Positions 1 to 12,571 of a stretch of 64,000 bases of DNA are shown one piece after another. This stretch comes from Bradysia coprophila (lineage: Eukaryota; Arthropoda; Insecta; Diptera; Sciaridae). The stretch spans positions 7,255,745-7,319,744 of the forward strand of contig NW_023503501.1 in assembly GCF_014529535.1 (NCBI RefSeq), given 5' to 3'. The stretch's first letter is position 1. Each line of letters opens with the position of its first letter. The notes below the pieces were generated by a model. The model did not search any database and was not told where the DNA came from. It was given only the letters and a program-made list of their open reading frames with translations. A program made the translations under genes and the position numbers.

Positions 1-1639
1 TAATTCTCTCAAGGAAATCGTTGTTGTGAGAACTATCTTTTTCTACGGAAATGAACGGTGCACAGACATTCATGATCCTCCTCCGCTTGTAAAAGGTATC
101 TGCCGCTACTGAATAAACAAATAATCGCACAGTAGACAAACTGTCAAATTCTCACAAAACTACTCTGCCTGTGTTCGAATCATCATCAATCATTTCTTTG
201 CATTCTGCAAACAACATCTCTGTCTGCATCTAAACTATGATCTGAAATTTCTATTTTCGGTTAAGCTCAACGAACGTTGTTTTCCTTCTCAATAAATGTG
301 ATAGCAGTTGGGCAACATTTATTCGTTTTGCAGAGCATGACCATTTAAGGTCATTTGTCAAATTGATGTTAAAGACTCGAAATCATTAGTTGCTCAACGA
401 ATTCAGACTGCTTGAATAATATTGGTTCGCTAACCCGACGTGCACAGCAGTATAATATATGTAAATCTCGCATGATAATATTCATAATTGTTTGGTATGT
501 CGATTACTCAATTATACACATTTAGTCTGTCACACAATGCAAACACATATGTTTTGCACATGTTTATTTGTTTATATATCAGTCTTACGTCTTAATGTTC
601 CAATGTACAAACATTGTCACACATTATTAACAGCTAATAGTTCACTATCACTACCAATTATAGTACACAACATATACACAAACCATTCGTATATTGTGTA
701 CACGTCTATGCTACTACGTAATATTTTGTGCATAACAATCATTTTCCCATTGATATGGGCCTTTTTCGGTGTTACATGTTTGGGAAATGCGACATATCTC
801 GTTTGTTGAAGTGTGTTTATCGGTGCACCGTCAAGTACCCATTACAGAATCCATTAATTTAATTACATTGTACTGTACTCATGAATTAGGTTTGTAGTGT
901 TTTTTTTTGATTGTCATCGACAGCCGGTGTAAGATAGGTTTTTAAGAAAAATGACACAGTTGGTCTGACAAAAATTTGAATGAGCTTGTCATGAAACCTT
1001 CTTGCTTTTATGATAGTTCAAGTGACATCATTACTTTTCAATTTCACAGCAATAAGTTTCCGGCAGAAATGGTGAGCAGATTTTGAGAACTGAGAGTCAG
1101 CCAAGACGGGTAGCGGTGATTAGGCGACCGAGTTTTAAGCAAATTGTCCACGATTGACTTAGAATTTATCACTCCTCATAACACACATTCATAACTCTAA
1201 CACTAAAGTACGGGAGATACGAGAGTGTTACGAGTATGTTACTGTAGATACTGGTCCTGGTTGACTTTTATTCCGGTTCTTAAAAACGGTGCTGTGGTTC
1301 TCCCTGCAACTTGTTGAGCTGGAAAAGATCGTGGACGGGTCATGGTATTTTTACTTTTTCGGGTCGACCATGATGAGTCTTAAGAAAGGCTACTCTTACC
1401 CTTGAAGTGAGCTCTTATTTCCCATCAGTAGTTATCCTAAATGTAGCAAAAATTGAAAGTTTACTTGCCGCACAGATATTTGATACTTGACCCCATCGTC
1501 AAGTAGATGTTTTATTAACTTTTCCTTGACTTAAAGTATGTTCTGTCGTTTGTCATTTCACCCTTTCAACTTTGACTTATGAAAAACTAGTAAAACTCTG
1601 TCCATTCAACGATTAATTAACATTTACTTATTTAACTAG
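1..1639. other. Non-coding sequence upstream of first visible trithorax exon
   Basis: No convincing coding exon is visible here on either strand. The first visible trithorax exon starts at 1640 after an acceptor (ctag) and in phase 1, so at least one upstream coding exon must exist. It is probably beyond the left edge, which would make this stretch the 3' part of a trithorax intron. A 105-codon open frame at 492-809 has low complexity and no family resemblance. Confidence 0.6.
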
Positions 1640-4600
1640 ATGATGGATCAGATGTGGAGTCAGAAAAAGTGGCAGAACCAAACCCATTCAATCCATTCGC
1701 CGCTAGACCACTCACCACATCAACGTCCCTGATATCGGCTTCGAAACTAATACTTCGAGAGCCGAGACTTCAATTTTCATCGTCATTGACGTCAACAACA
1801 TCGGCAACGACACCGGACGGACCATTCTCTTTGAATCTCAATAGTATTAATCCCGGTGGATCGTCGTTGAATACTCCGTTAAGTAAGTCTTACAATTCAA
1901 CTAAAAAACAGCGCAGTCGTTTAACCATTTCGCAATCAAAAGCATTAGCATCACCGTCAACATTATGTGGTGTTTGTGGAACATTCTCGACACTATCGAA
2001 GCCTTTGCATCAATCGAGAAAATTTGGCATAAATTCGTGTGGAGCGTGTCGAAAGTTCATTTCCAAAACAATCAAGAAATTGGCTGCTTCCAGTGGATCA
2101 ACATCAACAAATGTCCTACAATGCCATAAGAATGATGGTAAGAATGATTGACCATTGCTGAAGCGATTCAATGAAATTAAACGTGAACTTTACACTTGCA
2201 GGTACTTGCATCATATCACCAACGAACAAAGGAAATCACCCGAAAAGGTGTCATGCGTGCTGGTTGAAAAAATGCATCAAAGCTTTTCAAGTTCCATCGG
2301 GTCTACGGTCTAAGCTTATGGCAACTTTGCCGGCAAATATGCGTGAATCCGATTCGATGAATCACAAGACCATAATATCACCGTTTAGTCTGCACAAAAG
2401 CAGTGAGATGAGTTCAATCAACATGTTTTCGACCCTGTCAGCAAGCAGTAACCGAATGTTGTCATGGCCTCAAGAATCGAGTGGTGAAAGTGAATTTAAA
2501 ACCAAATTGTCTCTGTCAAATCCACTGGTCGAAAATAACTCAACATTCGGTAGTACGCCATTGATGAAGCCAACAATAGCCGAAAAACCTGTGATTATGG
2601 TCAGCAGTACAAGTAGCAGCACAACAACAACGACTACAACAACATCTGATAGTACGAAGCAAAAGATTCAAAAGCCACAATCGGGTGTTGGTGAAGCTGC
2701 AACCAGCTCATCGAAGTCGTCCAATAAAGAGGCTGAAGAAACTAGTAGGCTACGAGTGAGAAAGAAGGAAAAGGTAGAAGTTCCCGTTCCTACTCCAGTA
2801 CAACCAACAGCGAACCCAACAAATGAGCCGGCAAAACGGCAGCGTATCGATCTGAAAGGACCTCGAGTGAAACACGTTTGCCGTAGTGCTTCTATCGTAC
2901 TGGGTCAACCCATAGCTACCTTTCCAATTGATGAAGAGACCGCATTGGAAAGTATGGACACACCCCCACGGCTGGAGAACGAATTGGAACCGGAAAAAGA
3001 AAAAGAATTTGTGCAAACGGCAATCGCTAAACAAAAAGAGCAAATGCGACAAGATACACAATCGCCTTGCACTGATTGTACTGGTAGCTCGTCACTGAGT
3101 CCTCCAGCAACTCCGATCCAAAGTCAAGAGGATGAGAGTCTTCAAAATTCAAATTCATCGAAATCTTTACTGAACGATGAAACATCGTCACTTCCATCTA
3201 GTTTACCTACCACACTCATTGAAAGCACTGATGATACAACTACGCCAACTGTTCCTGATACGACTACCTTAAAGAAGGAAGAATCTCTAAAACCAATGAC
3301 GAGAAAACTTACGCGTCCGGCTTTACTCTCAAACATTATACTTGGGACAACCAACAAAAAACTGAATTCATTCAGTCGCCAAACAATAAAAGCAGTTCCT
3401 GCAGCACCTCCAACAATATCAATAGATTTTTGGGAGAATTACGATCCAGCTGAAGTGAGTCAAACCGGCTTCGGTCTTATCGTATCGGAAAACATACCAC
3501 TTCGAGCGTTATGCTTTTTATGTGGCAGTGCCGGACTGGACGCATTAATATTTTGTGTGTGCTGTTGCGAACCATATCACCAGTATTGCGTTGAAGATGA
3601 GTACAATCTGAAACATTCGTTGGACGACACGAATCTCAGCATTCTTGATAGCACACTAACCGGTGCGAATCAAACGCAATCGTTAAACAATCGCTTGAAT
3701 TGGTTATGTCCGCGATGTACGGTATGTTATACATGCAATATGGCATCGGGTTCAAAAGTTAAATGTCAGAAATGCCAAAAGAACTATCACTCAACATGTC
3801 TCGGTACAAGTAAGCGATTACTTGGCGCTGATCGTCCACTCATTTGTGCTAATTGCTTAAAATGTAAAAGTTGTGGCACAACAAACGTATCGAAATTCGT
3901 CGGCAATTTGCCAATGTGTTCGTCGTGTTTTCAGCGCAGACAGAAAGGCCATTTCTGTCCGTTGTGCCAAAAATGTTACGAAGACAATGATTTCAATATC
4001 AAAATGATGGAATGTGGTGATTGCAAAAAGTGGGTGCACGCAAAATGCGAAGAGTTGACCGATGAACAGTACAATATGTTGAGCGTTCTGCCGGAGAATA
4101 TTGAATTCATTTGCAAGAAATGCGCCAAAACAAACTCAACGGCCGACAAATGGCGTGAAGCTGTTGCAGCTGAATTTAAATCCGGTCTGCTCAGCGTTAT
4201 AAGATTGTTGAGTAAAAGCCGGCAGGCGTGTGCATTGCTCAAACTAAGTCCCCGAAAGAAACCGGGCTCGTGCATCTGCCAGCCCATTCAATCGAATCGA
4301 AATATTCAATTCGACAAGGAACGGATCGACGACGAGTTACACGATTGTGAAACAATGGACACCGAATCGGATATGCAATTCGACGACTCAACGGCTGCGG
4401 TCAAATGTTATTGTGGTGCTGGACAGAAAGTGCAGCCCATGTCAACAGCTCCGCCAAGTTTACTAGAAATAAAGCAGAAAATTGGTGCGAACGAATACTA
4501 TTCGTTGGCCGATTTCAATTACGACATGAATCTCATCACAACAGCGGCTGCATGCGACGAACTTACAATAACATACAAAGAGATTCTGAGCGAAGCCTTT

Positions 4601-7600
4601 CCATGGTTCCAAAACGAAACGAAGGCCTGCACGGATGCTCTGGAAGAGGACATGTACGACTCGTGCAATTTCCAGGAAAATTCGGCGAACATCGAATGTG
4701 ATCAACAAGTACCGATGATCGATGTTCCCGACGACATCGACGATTACTTCTACACGCCGAACGAACTTCAAGAGACACGAATTTGTATGTTTTGTAAAAG
4801 TGTTGGCGAGGGTGGCTCACTGGACGAATCGCGCTTGCTGTACTGCGGCCAAAATTGTTGGGTTCACACGAATTGTGCCATGTGGTCGGCCGAAGTGTTC
4901 GAAGAAATCGACGGATCGTTGCAGAATGTCCACAGTGCAATATCACGCGGACGCTCAATCAAATGCAGTAAATGCGGTTCCAAAGGTGCAACCGTTGGTT
5001 GTAATGTAAAAAATTGTGGCGAACAGTTTCATTACAAGTGTGCCAGGTCGCTGGACTGTGCATTCATGGTAGACAAAACCGTTTACTGTCCTCAACATCT
5101 GGCCGATGCCAATCGGAAAAAGTGTACAATCGAAAAGAATTTCGAGGTTCACCGGCCCGTTTATGTGGAATTGGATCGTAAAAGACGGAAATCGGTCGAC
5201 CCGAGCCGGGTACAATTTGTTATCGGCGCACTGCAAGTTAAACAATTGGGTAAATTTGTCACATCACTGTCCGATACGAACGATGCCATCGTACCGGCTG
5301 ACTTCCATTGTACCCGATTGTATTGGTCTTCGAAAGAACCGTGGAAAATCGTTGAATACACAGTGCGTACATCCATACAAAACAACAATTTTAGTTTGAC
5401 GCTAGACACTGGACGAAATTTTACCGTTGACCACTCCAACAGTTTGAATATGGTTCAACGAGGCCTAACGCAAATTTCTAAATGGCATAGCAGCTTAGCT
5501 AACGGTGAGGACTACGAATATATTATTCGACAGGAACGGTCTGTTAAACAATTACTGGAAGCGGTTAACGGAATCGGTAGTGCAGATGAGACCAATGAAG
5601 ATGAGCCCCAAAACAATGCCGATCTCTTGCCACCCGAAATAAAGGACGCCATTTTCGAAGATCTGCCCCACGACATTTTGGACGGAATTTCAATGTTGGA
5701 CATTTTCCCGAAACTGATGACGTATGAGGACCTCGTTGCCATGGACAGTAAGAACGAAGTGTATTTGAGCAATGACCTATCGCGTGACGTTCGCGATTAT
5801 AATATGTCCGATGATGAACTCAGCGACGGTCAGAAAGATTACGACGGTGGTAGCGACAGTTGGATGAACAATACAAATCCGAATGTTGCTCATGTTGAAG
5901 ATGCCATGCTATCAGCTCGTTCGATAAGCCGTGAGCTGAAACGAAGTAAATCTGAAGTATTTTCTCGTGGTGTCGCTGCGTCCCGAAGTCAACAACGATC
6001 GTCTAGTTTAAATTGGAGCAGTAAATTGGAGACAAATGCGGCGAAACGACGAAAAATGAACTTGAGATTGGCAGATGGTGTTTTGATGTCACTGGGACGT
6101 CGCAAGGACGATCTGTTGCCATTGAATGTATCCGAAAGACGACGTTCCGACGATATAAGGCACAAAAATTTCACCTGGTCAGCAGCTAAACGATTTAATC
6201 AAAGCGATGACAACTCGTTGAGTGACTCGTTGGCTGCGTCTGATATTTTGGATAAGCTAAAAATATCCCAACTGGATGGCATGGACGATGTGAGCAGTTG
6301 CAGTGAAGATAATTCACCAGTGCATGAGTTCTCCACCTACGATAATCGCGAATCGCCCGTCAAGTGTGATCGTTGTCATTGCACCTACCGCACTGTTGAT
6401 TCGTACAATCGTCACCTGCCACAATGCGAACCGCTATCGACTAGTGAAAGTGAATCGGAACCACGTTCGCCCGACATGCAAAGTCCACCGCATAACATGA
6501 TCATAACGTCCATGTCCGGTCAGGATTTCATGCCGATAATGACGACACAACACCAGAACTCGTCTCAGCAAATCTACAATTTCAACGGGCAACAAATCAA
6601 TCCGATTTCGATTCAGAACATTCAAGGTCATCCGATTCAAATCCACAGTTCGCAACTGCAACACAACACATCTATGTCGATGCAAAATCAGTGCGCCATC
6701 AGCAACAGTGGCGTTCAAATGCAACAGCTCAATCAGCCGATTCAAAATATGATTATCAATGCCACCAATGGTCAACAGCAGCAATTATTCGCACAGCCGC
6801 TTCAGAACATCGGTCAGCAGATTTTTCCGATACAAAATCTTCAACAGTCTCAGTTCGGCGGCATTGAAATACAAAATAAATCACAGCAACAGCGAATGAA
6901 TTCGACACCGCAAACCATCACATTACCGAACGGTATCAACATTCAAACATCACAGCCAATAATGCACCAGCAGCAGCCACAGATCATAACATTTTCACAA
7001 GCGAATGGTCAACCACAGATTGTGATTACACCGACATCGTCGACCCAACAGAATGTCTCAAATTACACCACAACAACTCGAACAATACAACAGTCGCCGT
7101 ACAAAAATCAATTGATTCTTCCGCAACCAGACAAGTCACCCAACAAGCGTAACATGATGCCGAAAATAATGCCACAGTCCAACGGTATGCCAAGGGCCAA
7201 AGGTCGAACAGTCAGTGCAGTCAATAAGCCGATACAAATTAAACGAACGATCGTCAAAAATGAACCGAAACCGGTCATATTCAATCAGTCGCTGCCACTT
7301 ATTCGGCCGATGAATGACGCAGGAAATGTCGTAATCCAACAGAATCCTTCTGCCCAACCGATTATTGTACAACAGATCGGTGGCAATCAGAACAACTTGG
7401 TCCAATATGTGACAGACAATCAGAATGCCATGCAATACATTGCAATGCCAACGAATGGTGGTGACTTTAAGCAGCCGCAAACGCAATATTTAACACCGAA
7501 TCCATTAGTACCAGGCACTTTCCAGTTACAGACCGCTGACAATGGCAATTTGTTGTTGGCTAATTCATCGGGTGGTTTACAAATGCTACCGAATGGTACT

Positions 7601-10600
7601 TTACAACTAGCTCAACCTCAGCAGCCTCAAGTAAGTGTTACTTCCCTTCAATACATTCTCATCTTCAGACGGCTCAGTAGCTAAAAAAACAATTTTCATT
7701 TTCAGGTCATTGGAACAATTATACAACAACAGCCGAATGGACAGCAATTCGGTATGATGTCTGCCGAACAAATGATGCTTGGCCAAGCACCAACTCTCGA
7801 AATGATGACCAATCCGGCAAATGGATGCATGTTACTCACCAGTCAGCCAGTGTATTACGGCCTAGAAACAATCGTACAGAACACTGTCATGTCGTCACAA
7901 CAATTTGTGTCCACTGCCATGCAAGGTGTTCTGAGTCAGAACGCGAGCTTTTCGGCAACAACGACCCAGGTGTTCCAGGCGAGCAAAATCGAGCCGATTA
8001 TGGAAATGCCAACGGGATATGTTGTTTTGAACAACGACGGCACCATAATGCAATCGCAACCGTCGCAACAGCCTAGTATTTTATCAAATGTCATGCAACA
8101 AGGTGTACCACAAATGTCTCAACTTCAATCGCATCAAATTCAACCGATTCAACAACTTCAATCGCAGCAACAACAGCAGCCAGCCAATTCGGCATGGAGG
8201 TTTGTTGATGATAAATCTACCATTCAATTGTTGCCTCAACATCAGCAACAGAATCAAACGCAACAGCATTCGGTGCCGATTACACTTCAATCACAGCCTC
8301 AACCATCCGTACGACCGAATCAATCGCCGAAGCCAATTGTGAAATCAGCTCCTATCGTCGTGACGAAGGTTCAGCCTCAAAACAAAATTCTGGCCAATCC
8401 AATTCAACAATATGTCACCGTAGACGCCAAATCAAATCAAAATCAAAACATTTTACCAAAACCTGAGAATGTCATCACATCATACGATCAATTTATCATG
8501 CAGCCAAATACCAGTAAATTTTCAGCCGCAATGCCAAACTATCAACAGCAGAAGTCAATTACGATCACCACTCCGTCACCTCAAATGCCAATCCACCCGA
8601 TACCTCGAAAATCGAATGCGGTCAAACAACCAGCTGCTAAAATAGCTGCTGCAACTGTTCGTCCTAAAGTCATAACACGTCCGGTGATGTCATCGAAAGT
8701 GCAACCGACTCAACCGCAGACCAGCAAAATGATGACAATAACACCAGCTACATCAACCTCATCACCGATTGTCATTCCACCGAATCCAATCATTGTGCCT
8801 TTATATGAACCAGTAGCCGAAACGCCACCCATCACAATTCAATCACCTACCATCACTTTGGAGAACACAACAAATCCAACAAATTGTGACATGTCTCCGT
8901 CAAACACCGAAAATTTGTCGACTGCATTCAGTCAGCAGCAGCAGCAGTCCTTCGTCAAGAATACAACCAATGTTGAGCAGACTAGTCAATTATCAACGAA
9001 CCAAACAAGCTCACAAAAACCAATACCTGCAACACCGACCACTTATTCTCCCACGCAGCAACAATACCCATCCACAAGTCAATCGCAATCAATAACACTT
9101 CCCATCGCGGCCAGTATACAATTGCCAACAGCACCTTATGCTCCAACGTATTCGAATGGTATTCCAACAAATGTGGTGAATCCCATACCACAATACAATT
9201 ACACAAATACCCGACCAACGAATCGCGTTCTCCCCATGCAAACCGTACATCAGAAAAACAATCCACTAACGCCGCCCGAACCGAAAAGTGTTGATGTGAC
9301 AACAAAGAAAATCATCACCGTGGACACATCGAAACTGTCACCAATAATTGAACAAGAACTGTCTCCCAATCAGTTGGTCATTGTTGAAAAGGACGATGAG
9401 CATTTCAGTGTTGGTGATGACGGTCGCTGTAGTGTCAGCGGATTCGATCAAGATGATGACTTGAACATGGAAATCGATAAGATAATCGAATCGAAAGCCA
9501 GCCATTTGTCACCGAACCGTCGGGACACACCGTCAGATTCGGATGACCTGTTCAACAAACTGAAAGGTGAACACGATTCGTTACTGTCCCGTGAAGACAG
9601 CAATTCGGAACGAACCAGCCCCGATGTGAAAGACAAGATCTGCGAAATTCTGGTGAATCTGGAAAACGATGACTGTACAAAGAATGCACCCGAATCCGAT
9701 TCGGATATGTTTTCGATGAACGAAGTTGACCAGCAGACAGTTTCGTGTAAATCAGAGCCGGAACAACACAAAGAGAATTTAATTCCGGCTGCTTTGCATG
9801 ACCACACAACAATGATGAAATATCAAAAGTCAATGTTGCGTGAACAGCAACCTCTGCCCAAATCGACCGGACCGAAAATGTTGTACGAAATTCAGTCACA
9901 AGACGGATTCACCTACAAATCAACGTCGATATCGGAAATATGGGAAAAGGTATTCGAAACGGTACAGGTGGCTCGAAAGGCACATGGTCTGTCTCCGTTG
10001 CCAGAAGGACCACTAGCTGATATGTGCGGCCATCAGATGTTGGGATTGAAAACGAACGCTCTGAAATACCTGTTGGAGCAATTGCCGGGCGTTGAAAAAT
10101 GCACCAAATATCAACCGAAATATCACAAAAAACCACAGAGCACAATATCCGGCGCTGCGTCATCGGGCTACTGTTCCGATACCGAAGAGTTGAAGGAAAA
10201 TGTGTACGGGGCTGCGAGATGTGAAGGTTATTCAAAGCGTTCCGATTACGACATGTTCAGCTGGTTAGCGTCGCGACATCGCAAGCAACCAATTCAACTG
10301 ATTGTTCCACAAAATCTTGACAGCGAATTGATGCCTAGGTATGCAGTGACGGATGGGTTTGCCTTAAAGTTTCAGTTTGCTAATCAATTTCGTCACATTT
10401 GTCATTGCAGAAGAGGAACTGGCAGCAATTTACCCATGGCTATGAGATACCGAACATTGAAGGAAACGTACAAGGAAACCGTTGGTGTCTACCGTTCTCA
10501 CATCCATGGCCGAGGACTGTTTTGTAACAGAGATATCGAAGCTGGTAAGAATTCTATTTGACATTTGTGACGTCTGACATTCTCATAATCGTCGTCCATT

Positions 10601-11022
10601 CCGTTTTTCAGGTGAAATGGTCATCGAGTATGCAGGCGAACTAATCCGCTCAACGCTGACCGACAAACGTGAACGATACTACGACAGTCGAGGAATCGGT
10701 TGCTACATGTTCAAAATTGACGATAATTTGGTGGTGGACGCTACGATGCGTGGAAACGCAGCCAGATTCATCAATCATGCTTGCGAGGTAATTTCTTGAT
10801 TTTTTTGGCTAGATCACCACAATTTATAACGAAATGTTACCTTTGCAGCCAAATTGCTATTCTAAGGTGGTGGACATACTGGGTCACAAGCACATCATAA
10901 TATTTGCCCTGCGTCGCATCGTCCAGGGTGAAGAATTGACGTACGATTACAAGTTTCCGTTTGAAGAGACGAAAATACCTTGCTCGTGTGGTTCGAAGAA
11001 ATGCCGTAAGTACTTGAACTAG
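1640..11022 (+). CDS. trx: Trithorax / MLL-type histone H3K4 methyltransferase (5' partial)
   Basis: Nuclear methyltransferase that maintains active Hox transcription by methylating histone H3 lysine 4. Exons read by splice sites and frame: 1640-2137, 2202-7630, 7706-10338, 10411-10544, 10612-10787, 10849-11022, about 3013 residues plus missing N-terminus; fly Trx is about 3700. In order: a cysteine-rich nuclear-receptor-like finger split by the first intron (about 1966-2275), a PHD cluster (3512-4130), an extended PHD (about 4784-5100), FYRN (about 5200-5400), a taspase-type site (6269), a C2HC finger (about 6364-6430), long Gln-rich stretches, FYRC (about 9880-10120), a WIN-like motif (10208), SET (about 10480-10960) and post-SET ending CRKYLN. 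Domain order and SET sequence match Trx/MLL1/2 rather than Trr/MLL3/4. The reading frame continues through the 72-nt intron at 10339-10410, so a naive open-frame call includes it wrongly. Confidence 0.95.
3512..5100 (+). other. trx: PHD finger cluster and extended PHD of Trithorax
   Basis: Cys/His spacing shows three adjacent PHD fingers (about 3512-3730, 3725-3870 and 3956-4130). After a gap that corresponds to the bromodomain region of vertebrate MLL1 come the extended PHD (about 4784-5100), from a CMFC motif to a CPQH motif. In MLL proteins these modules read H3K4 methylation and regulate target binding. I cannot see a clear bromodomain between them, as in fly Trx. Confidence 0.85.
6269..6289 (+). 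other. trx: Taspase-1-type cleavage site QLD/GMDD
   Basis: The codons read Gln-Leu-Asp-Gly-Met-Asp-Asp, matching the taspase-1 consensus Q-(V/L/F/I)-D-G-x-D-D. MLL1 and Trx are matured at such sites into N and C fragments that re-associate through FYRN and FYRC. The site lies between FYRN and FYRC, the expected position. Cleavage itself is inferred. Confidence 0.8.
10208..10225 (+). other. trx: WIN-like WDR5-binding motif GAARCE
   Basis: Six residues (Gly-Ala-Ala-Arg-Cys-Glu) fit the WDR5-interaction pattern of MLL/SET1 proteins, an Arg in a small-residue context followed by Glu. The motif lies between FYRC and the SET domain, as expected. It would recruit the WRAD core complex; binding is inferred from position and pattern. 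Confidence 0.65.
10480..11022 (+). other. trx: SET and post-SET catalytic domain of Trithorax
   Basis: The domain begins with VGVYRSHIHGRGLFC, contains the GELIR and RYYDSRGIGCYMF blocks, and ends with the YDYKFPF and post-SET CSCGSKKCRKYLN motifs. It is spread over the exons ending at 10544 and 10787 plus the last exon. The usual NHSCEPNC cofactor-binding motif reads NHACEPNC here, with Ala from codon GCT directly before the 10787 donor. Confidence 0.93.
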
Positions 11023-11695
11023 ACGTTGAACCGTGGGATTTCTTTACGGATTATTTAAGGTCGAACGATTTAAGTGGAAGAAATTATGTTGGATCCGTTG
11101 TCATTAATTTGGCTTTGATCAATGGTGATCGTGTCCTTTTCTTACATTTTTTATGTTGCTCGATTCCGTGACAGAAGGTGGGTCGGGATCGGTAATGTAT
11201 GTTACCAGATACCGTTAATCGGATACTGTTTTGAACAACTGGTCAGGTCTTAAAACCTGACTTGACTTGACATTAATCAAGTCTGTGCACATCCCCAGTA
11301 GAGCTACCGGCTAATTTTTCTTGTTGTTTTAAACAAACTTTTTTTTTTTGAGAGACATTTTGTTCCGAAATATTTTGCTTTTTCGCCAACGTTCATTAAT
11401 GTTGCCTGATCTTTACAATCCATGTTTTTTCACGCATTTAAACGTCCGTTCCTTTTTTTGTTTTCGTATTGTATCCAACATAACTTTCTACATTTAAGCG
11501 TTCAGTTTCATTGTAATTCAATAAGATAAAAGTAAAAGTAGTGAAATGAATCAATTTTTGTACGATACTGAAAAGATATATAGAGAGAGAGTAAGTGATA
11601 GAGCGAGAAGAAGAAAAATGGGTGAGAGCACACTCCAAGTTAATAATTGTTACAGTATTCTATATGTTAATCTGTAAATCATGTATGTTGTAAAT

Positions 11696-11701
11696 AATAA
11701 A
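11696..11701 (+). terminator. Candidate trithorax poly(A) signal
   Basis: AATAAA lies about 675 nt after the trithorax stop codon. Two more overlapping copies occur at 11758-11767. The actual cleavage site cannot be chosen from sequence alone. Confidence 0.45.
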
Positions 11702-12438
11702 CAATTCGTTCGTTTGAATTAAATTTAACAATTGGCGCAAATTGCGTTGTGTGAATTAATAAATAAAACAAAACAAAAATCACAAGAGAGAACCCCAAAA
11801 AAGGATTAATGAAACCGATAAAGAATATGAGATTAACAAAACGAAAACGATGATTTTCGTTCAATTTTTGTATTTTGAATAAATTTTTTTTTTGTTGCAA
11901 TTTTTAGTTGCCCCCAGTGTGTGTATAGTATTTGTAAATTGATCGGATCTTTGAATTTTATTTATTAATTTTAGTTTTAAGATTCCATTTTTATCTTGCC
12001 GAGAAACATTCGCAGAAAATATTTACAGATTTGACCCGGAAAATTAAATTTAACTTTTAATGACAACAATAGCAAGTAATTTTATCGTTTGTGCTGACAA
12101 ATTAAAATATCGACTCAACGGCGGGAAAGAATGTTTCTTTCGATCAAAAAAAAAGCATCTTTCGTGAAGTAGTCGTTCGACTGGAATTGATACCAGCTTG
12201 ATTAAAAATGGTTGAAACCTTTCTGATAATCTGACTGCGACTCCTGTAGTAAGCTATGCATTTCACCCTCGTTGTAATTTGAAAATGATAATTTTCTCAC
12301 TCAATATGGCGGAACCCGCCATTTTAGAGGAGAAAATTTTCTCACCCAAAATGGTGGTCATCCCGGAAGGACAACCAAACGACATTTTCACAACGCTTTA
12401 TAGTGGACAAAATAAGGATTTTCGTATCGCTAGCATGA

Positions 12439-12571
12439 AATAGTACATTTCGTACCTAGGACTTAAAGCCTTATTTATCGTGTGAGAAATTTGTGAGGCA
12501 AAGGCGAGGTCTGGAATTGAATACTCTAAAAAAAGACTTTTATTCCGTGGTACGAATAATATTTTTCATAT
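12439..12571. mobile_element. MITE family M1, copy 1
   Basis: The ends are imperfect inverted repeats around TTTCGTACCTAGGACT and a complementary GGTACGAA block, with an internal GGCGAGGTCTGGAAT segment. The same ends and interior recur at 29225-29361 (inside the odorant-receptor intron) and 59641-59756 (next to a cyclase-like gene). Non-autonomous; no transposase is seen. Confidence 0.7.

Noticed and set aside
492-809. 105-codon plus-strand frame upstream of trithorax
   Set aside because: Low-complexity AT-rich translation with no family resemblance; likely intronic.
2750-10235. Many antisense and other-frame open frames inside trithorax
   Set aside because: They overlap strongly conserved coding sequence and are shadows of it.
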